Under the pieces are notes generated by a model. It was not told the origin of the DNA. It did not search any database and saw nothing but the letters and a program-made list of their open reading frames with translations. Below, in pieces: positions 7,899-16,578 of a stretch of DNA of 46,079 bases; within the stretch, counting starts at the first letter, position 1; every line of letters begins with the position of its first letter. The position numbers and the translations under genes were made by a program. Source of the DNA: Prevotella sp. (GTDB lineage Bacteria > Bacteroidota > Bacteroidia > Bacteroidales > Bacteroidaceae); the NCBI GenBank assembly GCA_017474845.1, contig JAFVGS010000001.1, forward strand, positions 1 to 46,079. The letters run 5' to 3'.

Positions 7899-8933
7899 TT
7901 AGATATCGGCAGAATTGCTTTCGGCCTGATTGCCATAGATGCCCCAGACACGTGAAGTCCATGTCGCGCTCTTATACTCCATGATCTTTGTCCCCATGAT
8001 TTCTGTTTGCTTCAAGTGTTCCATCTCGCTGGGCCAACCGTTGTAAAAGTAGCTGTATTGCTCCACGTCAGTCACTATGGCTTCCTCAAATTCCTGCTTT
8101 TCAATTTCATCATTGACTTTCCCTGCATACTCATCACTCAATGTCAAATTGATATAATTGCCTATGGCCTCTTTGACGTCTTCTTTAGGGATGGTCGTAA
8201 CAGTCCGCCCGCTTATGAAATAATCATCCTCAAAACCATACTCCTCGCTGCTTTTGCCATAGCTACAGACAATGGTTGTATGCTCAGGCCATCCGTTGGC
8301 ATCCGTATCGTCGCTTTCGTTCTTGCCTATTACGAAGGAGTTACCATGCAAAGAGAAAAGCAACTTAAGATCGTCGCTATTCTCAATGTATGCTTTCTCA
8401 TTGGCGAACTGAAGGTTCATCTGCGACTCGAACCGTGCCCGTGGTATGGCTTCGTTCAACTGAGGCAGGTTACTATACAGCGAGTCAAAGAACGACTTAG
8501 TCATTTTTCGCGAGAAATCCTTGATTTCCTTCCAGTTCTTGATGTGCTCTATTCTTCCGTATTCGTCTGTGGTGATAATCGTGTTGATGTCTCCCATAGC
8601 CTCCATGAGCGACTGCATGATATTCGTCATCAGGGTATCCTTGCCGAAATTGACTTTCGTCTCCAACGGTATACACTCTATCTCGTAACTTGTTGCTGTA
8701 GAGTCTCTCACAATCAGCTGAAACGTACTTAAAATCTGATGCTCCACAATCGTGTCATTGTCCTTGACTTTGGCTTTAAGGTCTTGCAATTGATAGGTCA
8801 TGGTATCGTTCTTGCAGAAGAAGGCAATGACGTTGATGGTGGAATCTTTGTTTTCTTGTTGTGCCGTCGTCAACTGAGCAACTGACGGGAGCGCCAGAGT
8901 TCCTAACAGCAAGGATATGATTTGTTTCTTCAT
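7899..8933 (-). CDS. Exported protein of unknown function
   Basis: I do not recognise this 344-residue protein. It starts with a clear signal peptide (about residues 1-19, MKKQIISLLLGTLALPSVAQ), so it is exported to the periplasm or beyond. The mature part is acidic and mixed alpha/beta, with alternating strand-like segments (TFQLIVRDSTATSYEIECIPL) and long charged helices around DVKEAIGNYINLTL and KVNDEIEKQEFEEA. There is no lipobox, transmembrane segment or catalytic motif I can name. It has its own promoter and is separated by about 160 bp from the next minus-strand gene, another exported protein, so the two may be functionally related but need not be cotranscribed. Codon use is ordinary for the window but its base composition is slightly more AT-rich. 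Confidence 0.8.
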   Translation of the reverse strand: MKKQIISLLLGTLALPSVAQLTTAQQENKDSTINVIAFFCKNDTMTYQLQDLKAKVKDNDTIVEHQILSTFQLIVRDSTATSYEIECIPLETKVNFGKDTLMTNIMQSLMEAMGDINTIITTDEYGRIEHIKNWKEIKDFSRKMTKSFFDSLYSNLPQLNEAIPRARFESQMNLQFANEKAYIENSDDLKLLFSLHGNSFVIGKNESDDTDANGWPEHTTIVCSYGKSSEEYGFEDDYFISGRTVTTIPKEDVKEAIGNYINLTLSDEYAGKVNDEIEKQEFEEAIVTDVEQYSYFYNGWPSEMEHLKQTEIMGTKIMEYKSATWTSRVWGIYGNQAESNSADI

Positions 8934-8962
8934 TATTTATATCTTTATAATTAAAACCGCTG

Positions 8963-8993
8963 CAAACTTACATAAAATAATTGAATAAAACAA
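8963..8993 (-). promoter_or_regulatory. Promoter of the exported protein gene
   Basis: Minus strand: TTGT (8993-8990), 19-bp spacer, TAAGTTTG (8970-8963); 30 bp before the ATG at 8933. Excellent match to the Bacteroidetes consensus. Confidence 0.65.
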
Positions 8994-9056
8994 GTAAATC
9001 GGTATTTTTGTGGCAAATCTATCGGCATCTTGTTCTGATGCCTTCCATGGGACAAA

Positions 9057-9086
9057 GGAATGCCTGCTACCAGTATCAGGCATCCC
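9057..9086 (-). terminator. Hairpin downstream of lipoprotein/barrel gene
   Basis: Inverted repeat, arms 9057-9066 and 9077-9086 (GGAATGCCTG with CAGGCATCCC, one wobble), 10-nt loop, lying 10 bp after the stop codon of the next gene on the minus strand and followed on that strand by TTTG. The T-run is weak. Confidence 0.4.
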
Positions 9087-9096
9087 ATTATCTTTC

Positions 9097-10143
9097 TCAT
9101 AAATACCATATTATTCCAAGTTGCGGGTCAAACCGTCTGATGCCATAGAAATCATAATCGTCACCTTTCCCTTCAGGTTTCTTCAGCGAGACGGAAGTGA
9201 AGTTGAAGTGCAGGCCGATGCCCACATGTTCAGACAACAGATATTCAAAGCCCGTCTGGAGCATAATCCCAACCCCATTCTCTGAATAAGATGCATCATA
9301 GACAGGGTAATGTATCTGATACCCGTCGAGTGACGAGGCTGGGCGATATTTCTGATACCCGTCGCGTATCGTTTCCCTATAGTGTGAGAAACCCACACCA
9401 AGAGAAGTATCCCAACGCCATTTCTGACCAAGCATCACGCTGCCAACGATGCTCGGCCCTATGTAATGCATATGCATGTTGAACCCCTCATCAAACGTAG
9501 CATAGAAGTATTCGTAGTTAAGACCTATACCTAATCCACTGCGCCAGATATGCTGATAGTCTGCGCTGAAAGTGAATCCCATTTTCGACTTGTATGTCCG
9601 ATAAGGCGTCTCTAACGTTGATATAATCCATGATGGCCCTGCATTCACTTTCACGACATTCCTGGGATTGTTCAATCTCCTGTCGCGTATGTCGGTTATC
9701 ATCTGGCTTGCCTTTGCCTGGACCACGTCTTCCTCATACTTCTCCAAATCCGAAAGGGCCGACCTTGTATCTGTCGTTATCAGACTGTCAGGCATTAGGT
9801 ACATCGTACCCCAGATGCGATGACAAGTCGATCCGTGAAAGCTTGGGTACCTATGCTCGTCAATATGGAATCCATTCCCTCCACTCTCCGCCGTCTTCTT
9901 CACAGCCAACGCAAGCATATTGGGAAACAGACAGTCCTTTGTGGGTGTCAGGCCTCCGTCCGTCACCTTCACCGTTCCAATCTTCTTTGCCAAAGCAGGC
10001 ACGGGGTCAGCTGCCTTATACACCATCACGGAATCTGCCGAACGTGCTGGCAGTTTCTCCGTCAAATCTGCAACCACCTTAGGTGCCGTCTGACAACCAG
10101 ATAATAGCGCAGCGAAGATCCAAAATACGTTTTTCTTCTTCAT
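9097..10143 (-). CDS. Lipoprotein with C-terminal beta-barrel-like domain
   Basis: Unrecognised 348-residue exported protein. The N-terminus is a lipoprotein signal (MKKKNVFWIFAALLSGCQT, lipobox LLSG|C at residue 17). A mixed region with two extra cysteines follows to about residue 165. The C-terminal half then alternates hydrophobic and polar residues in strand-like stretches rich in Tyr, Gly and Trp (GLGIGLNYEYFYA, WRWDTSLGVGFSHY, VGIMLQTGFEYLL, VGIGLHFNFTSVSL) and ends in the aromatic IIWYL. This pattern is typical of small outer-membrane barrels of about eight strands. I infer an outer-membrane location; no function can be assigned. It has its own promoter and a following hairpin, so it is probably monocistronic. 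Confidence 0.8.
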   Translation of the reverse strand: MKKKNVFWIFAALLSGCQTAPKVVADLTEKLPARSADSVMVYKAADPVPALAKKIGTVKVTDGGLTPTKDCLFPNMLALAVKKTAESGGNGFHIDEHRYPSFHGSTCHRIWGTMYLMPDSLITTDTRSALSDLEKYEEDVVQAKASQMITDIRDRRLNNPRNVVKVNAGPSWIISTLETPYRTYKSKMGFTFSADYQHIWRSGLGIGLNYEYFYATFDEGFNMHMHYIGPSIVGSVMLGQKWRWDTSLGVGFSHYRETIRDGYQKYRPASSLDGYQIHYPVYDASYSENGVGIMLQTGFEYLLSEHVGIGLHFNFTSVSLKKPEGKGDDYDFYGIRRFDPQLGIIWYL

Positions 10144-10162
10144 ACACTTTTTGTTTTAAATG

Positions 10163-10193
10163 CAAATTTACACCTTATCTACATATATAACAA
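10163..10193 (-). promoter_or_regulatory. Promoter of the lipoprotein gene
   Basis: Minus strand: TTGT (10193-10190), 19-bp spacer, TAAATTTG (10170-10163), 20 bp before the ATG at 10143. Strong match. Confidence 0.65.
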
Positions 10194-10246
10194 CGAAGAA
10201 GCCAAAAGACTGCATGGAATCCGAAATATTTATTTCTATTTAACCG

Positions 10247-11932
10247 TTATTGTCTTTTGTTTGCTTTCTGCTTGGCCTGAAACCTATACGACCTGAGAGA
10301 GTCTTTCGCGACGCCCATGATGACACTTGCCTCGTCCTCAGTCTTATTCATATCGAGCAGCATAAGATAGAGGCTTTGCCTGGTTGACAGGTTCTGATGA
10401 TCTTTGTATATCGTCTTGGCAAAGTCAGTATGAACGGCACAATAATAGTTGATTAAAGACTTCAACTCGTCGTCGGACCAGTTCTTGACACACTTTCCTT
10501 CCTCCACTTCAGCCATCAACAGTATCCCCTGTCTTAACTTCTCCACCTCGGCTCCAGTCCATTCCTGCATTTTCCGGCTGAGCAGCAGGAAGTCGTTTTG
10601 AGCCTCTTCCTTCTGTTTTGTCTGCTCTTCAATCTGGGCTTTCAGTTCCTCCTTCGTCTCGTTATCTTTCAGTTGCTCAGACTGGAGTTGTGCAATCCGG
10701 CTCTCATATCTGACCACCTCGTTCTTCTTATTGTCCACCTGAAGAATCAGACTTTGTATCTCTATCTGGCGTTTGGCCAGCATTGTCTTCAGACGATGGC
10801 GCTTCCACAGCCAAAGTCCAATCAGCAGAAGACCTATGATGACAATCGCGCCCGAATACCACTGCCAACGGATCAGTCGCTCGTTGGCGGCATTGACGGC
10901 CGCTTCCTGGTCAAAGCGCAGCTGCAGGTCTTTGATGGTGTCGTTCCTCAGTCTGTCGATGATACTATCCTTAATGCTAATGACCTCATCCACGTTCTTA
11001 CTCACTTCATCAACATTTCCTCGTTCGAGGTCGTAGGATATGATAGTATGTATGAGATTGTCTTTTTCATAGCCTACCCCTCCGTCAGTCGTTAGAGCTT
11101 TCTTCCATAGTTTGTACGCTTCTTCTTTTTCACCTTTGGCATAATAGACATCTGCCAGATGCTCAAGTATCGACGGTAACTCCTCATAAGTCAATGCTTT
11201 CTCAAAATAGGTTTTTGCTTTTTCCAGGTTATTCTGTTTGTAGAATAACCCGATATTTGATAGGAACTCGGCTTTGTCAGAGTTATCAACATATTCAATA
11301 AAGGGTATGCTCTTCTCTATATAGAAGCATGCGCTGTCAAACTGATTAAGATTTGCAAGAGCAACACTCATCATATTATAGGAATAAGCCATCCAATTCT
11401 TGTTTTGAACTTTTTGAGCTATTGCTGACGCTTTCCTCGCATATTGCAGTTGAAGGTGGCAGTTTCCACACAACCCATTAAGAAAAGCCAAAGACTCTGC
11501 TATCTTATATTGAAGGCGGATGTCATTTGCATTCATAGCCAGGCGCTCAGCCTCTTTGCCATACAAAATAGCCTGTGGATAATTATGGTTGATTCTTTCG
11601 GCTCTTGCAGACTTATAGTAATAGGCATCAGCAAGTTTCTGGTTATTTCCCACCTCTTTATAATACGTAAGTGCCATATCGAGTAAAGAGTCTGACGGTA
11701 ACGGATGTTTAGTGATATAGCCCAGCTGAGTCGCTAACAAATAATAGTGGGCCTTGTCTTCTTCCGACATCGCTTTTTCACTAAAACTGTGCAGAATAGC
11801 ACGGGCAGAATCGTAACACTCTTTGATGATGAGGGAGTCTATATCGGTCAGTTTCTTTGTCATCGGCTGATGACCACAGCCGATGAGTGACAAAAGAAGA
11901 GCGGCACTGATGAAATAACAAATCCTTTTCAT
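10247..11932 (-). CDS. TPR lipoprotein with membrane helix and HTH-like C-terminus
   Basis: Probable membrane-tethered regulator. Seen: a lipoprotein-type signal (MKRICYFISAALLLSLIGCG), about 300 residues of TPR-like helix pairs (for example KLADAYYYKSARAERINHNY and ILEHLADVYYAKGEKEEAYK), a single transmembrane helix at about residues 355-376, a Gln/Glu/Lys-rich coiled coil (about 385-450), and a final helical segment with LSTRQSLYLMLLDMN and MGVAKDSLRSYRFQAKQK. That last segment resembles the recognition part of LuxR-like HTH domains seen in Bacteroidetes TPR regulators. The start is set at 11932 because the -7 promoter element (11945-11952) overlaps the only upstream in-frame ATG. Inference: periplasmic TPR sensor, cytoplasmic DNA-binding tail. 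The function of the exported neighbours may be linked. Confidence 0.8.
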   Translation of the reverse strand: MKRICYFISAALLLSLIGCGHQPMTKKLTDIDSLIIKECYDSARAILHSFSEKAMSEEDKAHYYLLATQLGYITKHPLPSDSLLDMALTYYKEVGNNQKLADAYYYKSARAERINHNYPQAILYGKEAERLAMNANDIRLQYKIAESLAFLNGLCGNCHLQLQYARKASAIAQKVQNKNWMAYSYNMMSVALANLNQFDSACFYIEKSIPFIEYVDNSDKAEFLSNIGLFYKQNNLEKAKTYFEKALTYEELPSILEHLADVYYAKGEKEEAYKLWKKALTTDGGVGYEKDNLIHTIISYDLERGNVDEVSKNVDEVISIKDSIIDRLRNDTIKDLQLRFDQEAAVNAANERLIRWQWYSGAIVIIGLLLIGLWLWKRHRLKTMLAKRQIEIQSLILQVDNKKNEVVRYESRIAQLQSEQLKDNETKEELKAQIEEQTKQKEEAQNDFLLLSRKMQEWTGAEVEKLRQGILLMAEVEEGKCVKNWSDDELKSLINYYCAVHTDFAKTIYKDHQNLSTRQSLYLMLLDMNKTEDEASVIMGVAKDSLRSYRFQAKQKANKRQ

Positions 11933-11944
11933 TTGTTTTATGTG

Positions 11945-11952
11945 CAAAGGTA
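11945..11952 (-). promoter_or_regulatory. -7 element upstream of TPR regulator
   Basis: Minus strand TACCTTTG at 11952-11945, 12 bp before the ATG at 11932; no convincing -33 element. It decides the gene start, because a start at 11947 would lie inside the promoter. Confidence 0.5.
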
Positions 11953-12119
11953 AGGAAAGAATGTAAGAATATCACGCTTCTGCCGTTGCAAATTTGGACC
12001 ATTTTTACCGCCGTTCTTTATCCATCACCCTGATTATTAGTTAATTAACCTTCTGCATTTAACCAACGCAAAGAATTGTTAAGCCACCTCTGTCGTATCT
12101 CTCTAATCCCTAATAATAT

Positions 12120-12127
12120 TACCTTTG
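12120..12127 (+). promoter_or_regulatory. -7 element upstream of methyltransferase
   Basis: TACCTTTG at 12120-12127 on the plus strand, about 105 bp before the ATG at 12233; -33 element not clear. The 300-bp divergent region otherwise holds only a GTTAATTAAC palindrome near 12040. Confidence 0.4.
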
Positions 12128-12232
12128 CAGCCAAGAATGATTTTGATAACTTTAAAAAAATTAATAACCCAACGCAGTCATTTCATCATTTTCTTATCTA
12201 TATAGATGTAATTCATCTTATTGTAACATTGT

Positions 12233-12958
12233 ATGGACTATACGCAAGAGTTAAAACGGGATGTCATTGAATGGGACATCGTTAATTGGTGGAAGTTTAT
12301 TGAGTTCATCGACCAGTCGGGTATAGGATTCGAAGGGAAAAAGATACTTGACATAGGCGGCCGGAATGGCGGATTGTCATTGTATTGTGCCTTAAGAGGC
12401 GGGACAGTCATCTGTTCAGACTACAACGGACCAACTCCCCAGGCACTCTCCCTTCACCGTAAATATCATGTTGAAAAACAGATCCAATATGAAGAGATTG
12501 ACGCCACAAACATTCCAGAAAGATACAATGACTATTTTGACATTGTCGTTTTCAAGTCGGTGATAGGATCTGTTGAAGCCCATAACGGCAAAGACAGCGG
12601 GGCTGTTATGGCAGAGAATATCCGCAGGGTATTGAAGCCCGGCGGTGTCCTCTTTTTCGCAGAAAACATGAAATCGACATGGTTTCACAGGCTGTTCCGC
12701 CTAACCAACCAATTACCGGTGTTTCACAGATGGCTTCGCAAAAGTGAGAGTTTCTCATGGGTGTATCAGGATAAGCGGAGCATCGCTTCAAAGTACAGAA
12801 TGATGAGGTTGGAAAAGGAGAACTATTTCGGCTTTTTGGCTTGCTTTGGCATCGGAATGAAGATGAGATGCATTCTAGGAAATATAGATACAATCCTAGA
12901 TCGTCTGCTACCTTCTTCCTGGAAATATATTGGCGTCTTCCTCTATCGAAAGCAATAA
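12233..12958 (+). CDS. Class I SAM-dependent methyltransferase
   Basis: Cytoplasmic methyltransferase of the Methyltransf_11/25 type. The 241 residues show motif I as KILDIGGRNGGLSLYCAL (about residues 38-55; binds S-adenosylmethionine), the acidic motif II end at VICSDY, motif III around YFDIVVFKSVIG, and the post-motif RRVLKPGGVLFFAENM. The C-terminal half, with many aromatic and basic residues (TWFHRLFRLTNQLPVFHRWL), is not one I recognise and probably binds the acceptor. The substrate is unknown: a small molecule, lipid or glycan is more likely than DNA because no NPPY/DPPY motif is present. Single gene with a roughly 100-bp leader, more AT-rich than its neighbours, convergent with nrdG (17 bp between stops). 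Confidence 0.85.
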   Translation: MDYTQELKRDVIEWDIVNWWKFIEFIDQSGIGFEGKKILDIGGRNGGLSLYCALRGGTVICSDYNGPTPQALSLHRKYHVEKQIQYEEIDATNIPERYNDYFDIVVFKSVIGSVEAHNGKDSGAVMAENIRRVLKPGGVLFFAENMKSTWFHRLFRLTNQLPVFHRWLRKSESFSWVYQDKRSIASKYRMMRLEKENYFGFLACFGIGMKMRCILGNIDTILDRLLPSSWKYIGVFLYRKQ

Positions 12959-12975
12959 GGCATCTCGAGCGTTTC

Positions 12976-13446
12976 CTACGAATGGGGCCAGAAGCGGGAG
13001 GTGATGTCCTCGAACTCACCGTCGCCGTTGTTACGGTAGAGGCGCTGGTTGGTGGTGGGCTTCTTCAGGGGGCCGAGGTGCTTGATGAAAGGGCCAATCT
13101 TGATATAGTCGAAGTCCTCCTTATTGATGGCGGCGGAGATGACGGTACGGCCGCTGTACCAGGCTACACGCAATTGAGGATACTCCTCGTGGACATACTG
13201 TGCCAACTGGTTTACACCCCTTGGGTCGCTGTCGCCACCCATGAAGGCTATGCAAGTGAGGTTCTTGCCGTATTCCTCGACGAAATCGTCGATAGCATTG
13301 GTGTTCAGCGGCAGGCCGACATCCTCCCAGAGATAATGACTGTGACACCCCGGACAGTGACACGGGCAATTAGAGATGTTAATTGCCAGTGTCACCTCGT
13401 CGGGTATCTCCTGGAAAACAATATCAGAGTTTACATACTTCAGCAT
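12976..13446 (-). CDS. nrdG: Anaerobic ribonucleotide reductase activating protein
   Basis: Radical SAM activase that uses a [4Fe-4S] cluster and S-adenosylmethionine to generate the glycyl radical on NrdD. The 156-residue length is normal. The CX3CX2C cluster motif is seen as CPCHCPGC (about residues 28-35), with the downstream GGDSDP motif that binds SAM. It lies directly after nrdD on the same strand, 105 bp away, and is presumably cotranscribed. The gap contains a long hairpin that could tune the relative amounts of the two proteins. The C-terminus (GEFEDITSRFW) is typical of the family. Confidence 0.95.
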   Translation of the reverse strand: MLKYVNSDIVFQEIPDEVTLAINISNCPCHCPGCHSHYLWEDVGLPLNTNAIDDFVEEYGKNLTCIAFMGGDSDPRGVNQLAQYVHEEYPQLRVAWYSGRTVISAAINKEDFDYIKIGPFIKHLGPLKKPTTNQRLYRNNGDGEFEDITSRFWPHS

Positions 13447-13462
13447 ATACAGAATAACTTAA

Positions 13463-13536
13463 AAAGACATACTAACAGACTAACATATTTATAATATCTC
13501 GTTATTAATAATTTGTTAATGTGTTAGTATGTCTTT
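13463..13536 (-). repeat. Intercistronic hairpin between nrdD and nrdG
   Basis: Perfect 15-bp arms at 13463-13477 and 13522-13536 (AAAGACATACTAACA and its complement). Pairing continues with mismatches through a TAACA/TGTTA block, enclosing a roughly 30-nt AT-rich loop. It could act as an mRNA stabiliser, a partial terminator or a processing site between the two cistrons. Confidence 0.6.
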
Positions 13537-13551
13537 AAAATGTTACTTTGT

Positions 13552-15648
13552 CTAATCCGCCATAGCGTAGTAACGACGGGCGGCTTCCTCCTGACGGGCC
13601 TGAGAGAAGTTGGAAACGCGCTTCAGGTAGCCGATGATACGGGTCATATAGTCCACGTTCTTCGAATGGCAGTGCGGACACTCCTTCAGATAACGCTTGT
13701 CAATATATCCACAGTCGTTGCAGACAGTATTGGGGATATTGAAGGTGAAGTAGTTGCAACCTTCCTGGGCAGCGACCTTCAACAGGTGCAGATACTGCTC
13801 CTTGGAGAGGTGCTCCTCGAGGTTCATGTGGAGGGCAGAACCACCCGTGAGGTGCTCGATATAGGGTGCACCATGCAGCTTGAACTTGTCGAGGATGGTC
13901 AGCGAGTTGTCCTCAACGACATAGAAGTACGAGTTGTAGCAGTCGCGGGGCACGAAATAGCCGTCCTCACGGTCCCACTTGGCGTGCTTCACGCCGACGT
14001 TCTCGGCAGGAATCATCTCGCAGTTGAACATCACGTCTTTCGTGCGATACTTCTTATTATATTGTTCGATGAGTCCAAGGATGCCCTGTACGAAGTGCAG
14101 ATAGTCGTCGTTGGGGGTAATCTTCAGTCCCATGAACTCGGCAGCCTCCACAAGTCCGTTGATACCGATGGTGAGATACTGACGGCCGATGTTGATATAG
14201 CCAGCATCGAAGAGGGGCAGCATGCCGTGAGACTGCAGTTCCTTCAGGTTCTCATTGTAGGCCAGCTGCACCTTGTGGCAGAGGTCGATGACAGAGCCGA
14301 GATAGTCGAGATAGTTCAGCTCGTGGTTCACGGCGAACTGGATGCAGCGGTTCAGATTGATGGTGAGCACGCTCTTCGAACCTGTCGAGACGCCACCGGC
14401 TCCGAGGGTGTAGCTGAAGCCGTTGTCTGTGATCTCGTTGCGCAGACGGCAGCAGGAGCTCAGCGAGTCGGCATTATTGCTCATATAAGTGAAGAACGAG
14501 TGTCCCTCTGAGTACATCTCAGCCGTGAACTCTCCCCACTCAGGATCCTTGCAGTCGCCGTTCTCGTCGGTGAGCAGGGCCATCGTCTCTACGGGGAAGG
14601 TCAGCAGCGTCTTCGTGCGCTCCTTGTTGAACCACTTCATGAAACGTTTCTGCAGCCAGGAGAGGCTCTCCCAATCGGGCTTTGAGCCGTCGGGGAAGTA
14701 GAAATCGCCGAAGATCGACTCGAAGTAGTACTTGTCGTAGTAGGCGATGTTCCAGAACACGGCCTGATAGTTACGAGCACCCGTAGGCTGGTTCAGCGTG
14801 TAGACGATCTGCTCGAAGTAGTCGGTGATCACCTTGTCGATGGTGCGCTTCTTCAGCGAGAGGTCAGCCTGCTGCTCAGGATGCTTCCAGTAGTCGGGAC
14901 CGTACTCCTTGCCGATGAAGTGGTTCATGTACATCAGGAACTCAGGTGTGGCACAGGCACCGCTCAGCATCGAGGAGACCATGAACACCATGTTGACGAA
15001 TCCGCCTGCGAACGACTTCAGGTTCGTGGGAGCAGTCGAGTTGCCGCCGATGGCCACCGTACCGCCGATGAGCCAGGGGTACATCGTGATCGAGGCACAG
15101 TAGTTGGCCAGCGAGGTCTCGTCATTCTTATATATAAAATGATGTGTCAGCTTGTCGATATATTCATCGGCCAACTCCTTGCCGTACATCTTTTTAATAC
15201 GGTCTGTCAGCAGACGACGGTTCAGACGGATAAAGTTCGACTTGGGCAGTTCGCCGATGAGCGTGGCAATGTTCTTGTGCTCTACGTTGGCATTGGCATC
15301 GTACTTCGAGCCCGTAGCGGCATTCACCGACTCGGTGTACTCAGTGAGGAACATCATCTTCTCCAGCGTGTCACGATCCTCGGAGTGCGTCTGACGATAA
15401 AGGATGAACGACTTGGCGACATGATAGAAACCTTCGCGCATCAAGGCTTCCTCCACCTGGTTCTGGATATTCTCCACGGTGATATCGTCGTGGATGTCCA
15501 AGTGGCTGATGATCTTGGAAATGGTTCCCAGATCAGCCGGTTCGTTCACACTGTCGAATGCCTTGACGATGGCATTCATGATTTTGTCCAAAGAGAACTG
15601 GGCCTGCGACCCGTCTCGCTTCGTAATGGTAAAGTTTTTAATTTCCAT
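13552..15648 (-). CDS. nrdD: Anaerobic ribonucleoside-triphosphate reductase
   Basis: Class III ribonucleotide reductase, which makes deoxyribonucleotides without oxygen. The 698 residues begin with an ATP-cone allosteric domain (about 3-95, ITKRDGSQAQFSLDKI), followed by the ten-stranded barrel. The C-terminal zinc site has two Cys pairs (CNDC and CPHC), and the glycyl radical loop RIIGYL places the radical at Gly673. Length is typical for Bacteroidales NrdD. It heads the nrdD-nrdG operon. A textbook promoter lies about 115 bp upstream, and the leader carries a 19-20 bp motif twice, suggesting specific regulation. The motif does not resemble an NrdR box. Identification is secure. Confidence 0.97.
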   Translation of the reverse strand: MEIKNFTITKRDGSQAQFSLDKIMNAIVKAFDSVNEPADLGTISKIISHLDIHDDITVENIQNQVEEALMREGFYHVAKSFILYRQTHSEDRDTLEKMMFLTEYTESVNAATGSKYDANANVEHKNIATLIGELPKSNFIRLNRRLLTDRIKKMYGKELADEYIDKLTHHFIYKNDETSLANYCASITMYPWLIGGTVAIGGNSTAPTNLKSFAGGFVNMVFMVSSMLSGACATPEFLMYMNHFIGKEYGPDYWKHPEQQADLSLKKRTIDKVITDYFEQIVYTLNQPTGARNYQAVFWNIAYYDKYYFESIFGDFYFPDGSKPDWESLSWLQKRFMKWFNKERTKTLLTFPVETMALLTDENGDCKDPEWGEFTAEMYSEGHSFFTYMSNNADSLSSCCRLRNEITDNGFSYTLGAGGVSTGSKSVLTINLNRCIQFAVNHELNYLDYLGSVIDLCHKVQLAYNENLKELQSHGMLPLFDAGYINIGRQYLTIGINGLVEAAEFMGLKITPNDDYLHFVQGILGLIEQYNKKYRTKDVMFNCEMIPAENVGVKHAKWDREDGYFVPRDCYNSYFYVVEDNSLTILDKFKLHGAPYIEHLTGGSALHMNLEEHLSKEQYLHLLKVAAQEGCNYFTFNIPNTVCNDCGYIDKRYLKECPHCHSKNVDYMTRIIGYLKRVSNFSQARQEEAARRYYAMAD

Positions 15649-15687
15649 TGTATTGCTTGTTAATGTTTATGCCACTTTAGCAGACGG

Positions 15688-15749
15688 AAGTTGTCCGTTT
15701 TGGGAAACTTTTTCTTCCCGGGTCTTTGAAAAGTTGTCCGTTTTGGAAA
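15688..15749 (-). promoter_or_regulatory. Twice-repeated motif in the nrdD leader
   Basis: AAGTTGTCCGTTTTG-G(G)AAA occurs at 15688-15707 and again at 15731-15749 (plus-strand reading), 43 bp apart start to start, both between the nrdD promoter and its ATG. The position downstream of the transcription start suits repressor operators or an RNA element. Function inferred only. Confidence 0.5.
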
Positions 15750-15763
15750 ACCGTAATCGGCTG

Positions 15764-15794
15764 CAAAGGTACAAAAATTCCCCCAACCAACAAA
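15764..15794 (-). promoter_or_regulatory. Promoter of nrdD-nrdG
   Basis: Minus strand: TTTG (15794-15791), exactly 19 bp, TACCTTTG (15771-15764). Full consensus match of the Bacteroidetes housekeeping promoter. Predicted leader about 110 nt. Confidence 0.75.
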
Positions 15795-15837
15795 CAATTG
15801 GAATCTAAAAAAACTATAAAATGTATAAAATGGTGAC

Positions 15838-16446
15838 TTAGCGCTTGCCGAGGAAGATAACCTGGGACTGGGTCAGATAGCTTGTCATCTTCTCGTCTAC
15901 ATAGAGATAGGCAGGGATAATCTTTACCATCATTTCATTCGCCCCGGCATCATAAGAGCCGAAAGAATAGGTGTTCTCTCCGTAAAAGACGATATGCACT
16001 TTGTGAGTGCTTCCGTCATAGAAGAGATCATATTCAAGTGTGCGGGGACTGACCAGAAACTGCACAGGTGATACATTCACATACCTGGTCAGGCACTTGA
16101 CATCCTGGTTGGGAGCTTCGGCCAGCGCCTTCTTCAGTCCTGTATGCGACACTAACTCGGCGAGCACTTTGGCAGGGAAATCGGAAATGATCAGTGTACT
16201 GTCCGTAGGGATAGACCATTTCCCCAATAATGTATCTACTTCCTCGGTCAGACCATCCTCCGACTTCGCCAGATAAAGCAAGTCACCGGTATAGGTACCC
16301 TCGACGGTCATAAAGCATTGTGCAATCTGGGATTTCGACAGAGTGTTTGAAGAATTGTTGTTGTCATCATCATTATTCAGGCAGGACGTGACACACAGGG
16401 CTGCCAGGCAGCCGAACATCATTGAAATAAGTTGTTTTGTCTTCAT
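15838..16446 (-). CDS. Small lipoprotein, DUF4840-like
   Basis: Exported lipoprotein of 202 residues: signal peptide with lipobox CVTSC (lipidated Cys at about residue 22), then an Asp/Asn-rich linker (NNDDDNNNSS) typical of Bacteroidetes surface or periplasmic lipoproteins, and a single compact domain. That domain (FMTVEGTYTGDLLYLAKSEDG, then strands such as TLIISDFPAKVLAEL and HKVHIVFYGENTYSF) looks like the Bacteroidetes DUF4840 family; I give this from memory and with moderate certainty. No catalytic residues are evident. It has a -7 element TAATTTTG at 16485-16478, with a CACAA-TAA-TTGTG palindrome just upstream, and is divergent from ruvB. Confidence 0.75.
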   Translation of the reverse strand: MKTKQLISMMFGCLAALCVTSCLNNDDDNNNSSNTLSKSQIAQCFMTVEGTYTGDLLYLAKSEDGLTEEVDTLLGKWSIPTDSTLIISDFPAKVLAELVSHTGLKKALAEAPNQDVKCLTRYVNVSPVQFLVSPRTLEYDLFYDGSTHKVHIVFYGENTYSFGSYDAGANEMMVKIIPAYLYVDEKMTSYLTQSQVIFLGKR

Positions 16447-16578
16447 ATTAATCTATGTATTAATTCGTTTCAGCCCGCAAAATTACACAATAATTGTGAA
16501 ATAAGAATGAAGAAGCAGATTTTTATGCCTTTTGGATGCCAAGATTTATAATTTATTTCGTAATTTTGCACGCAGATT

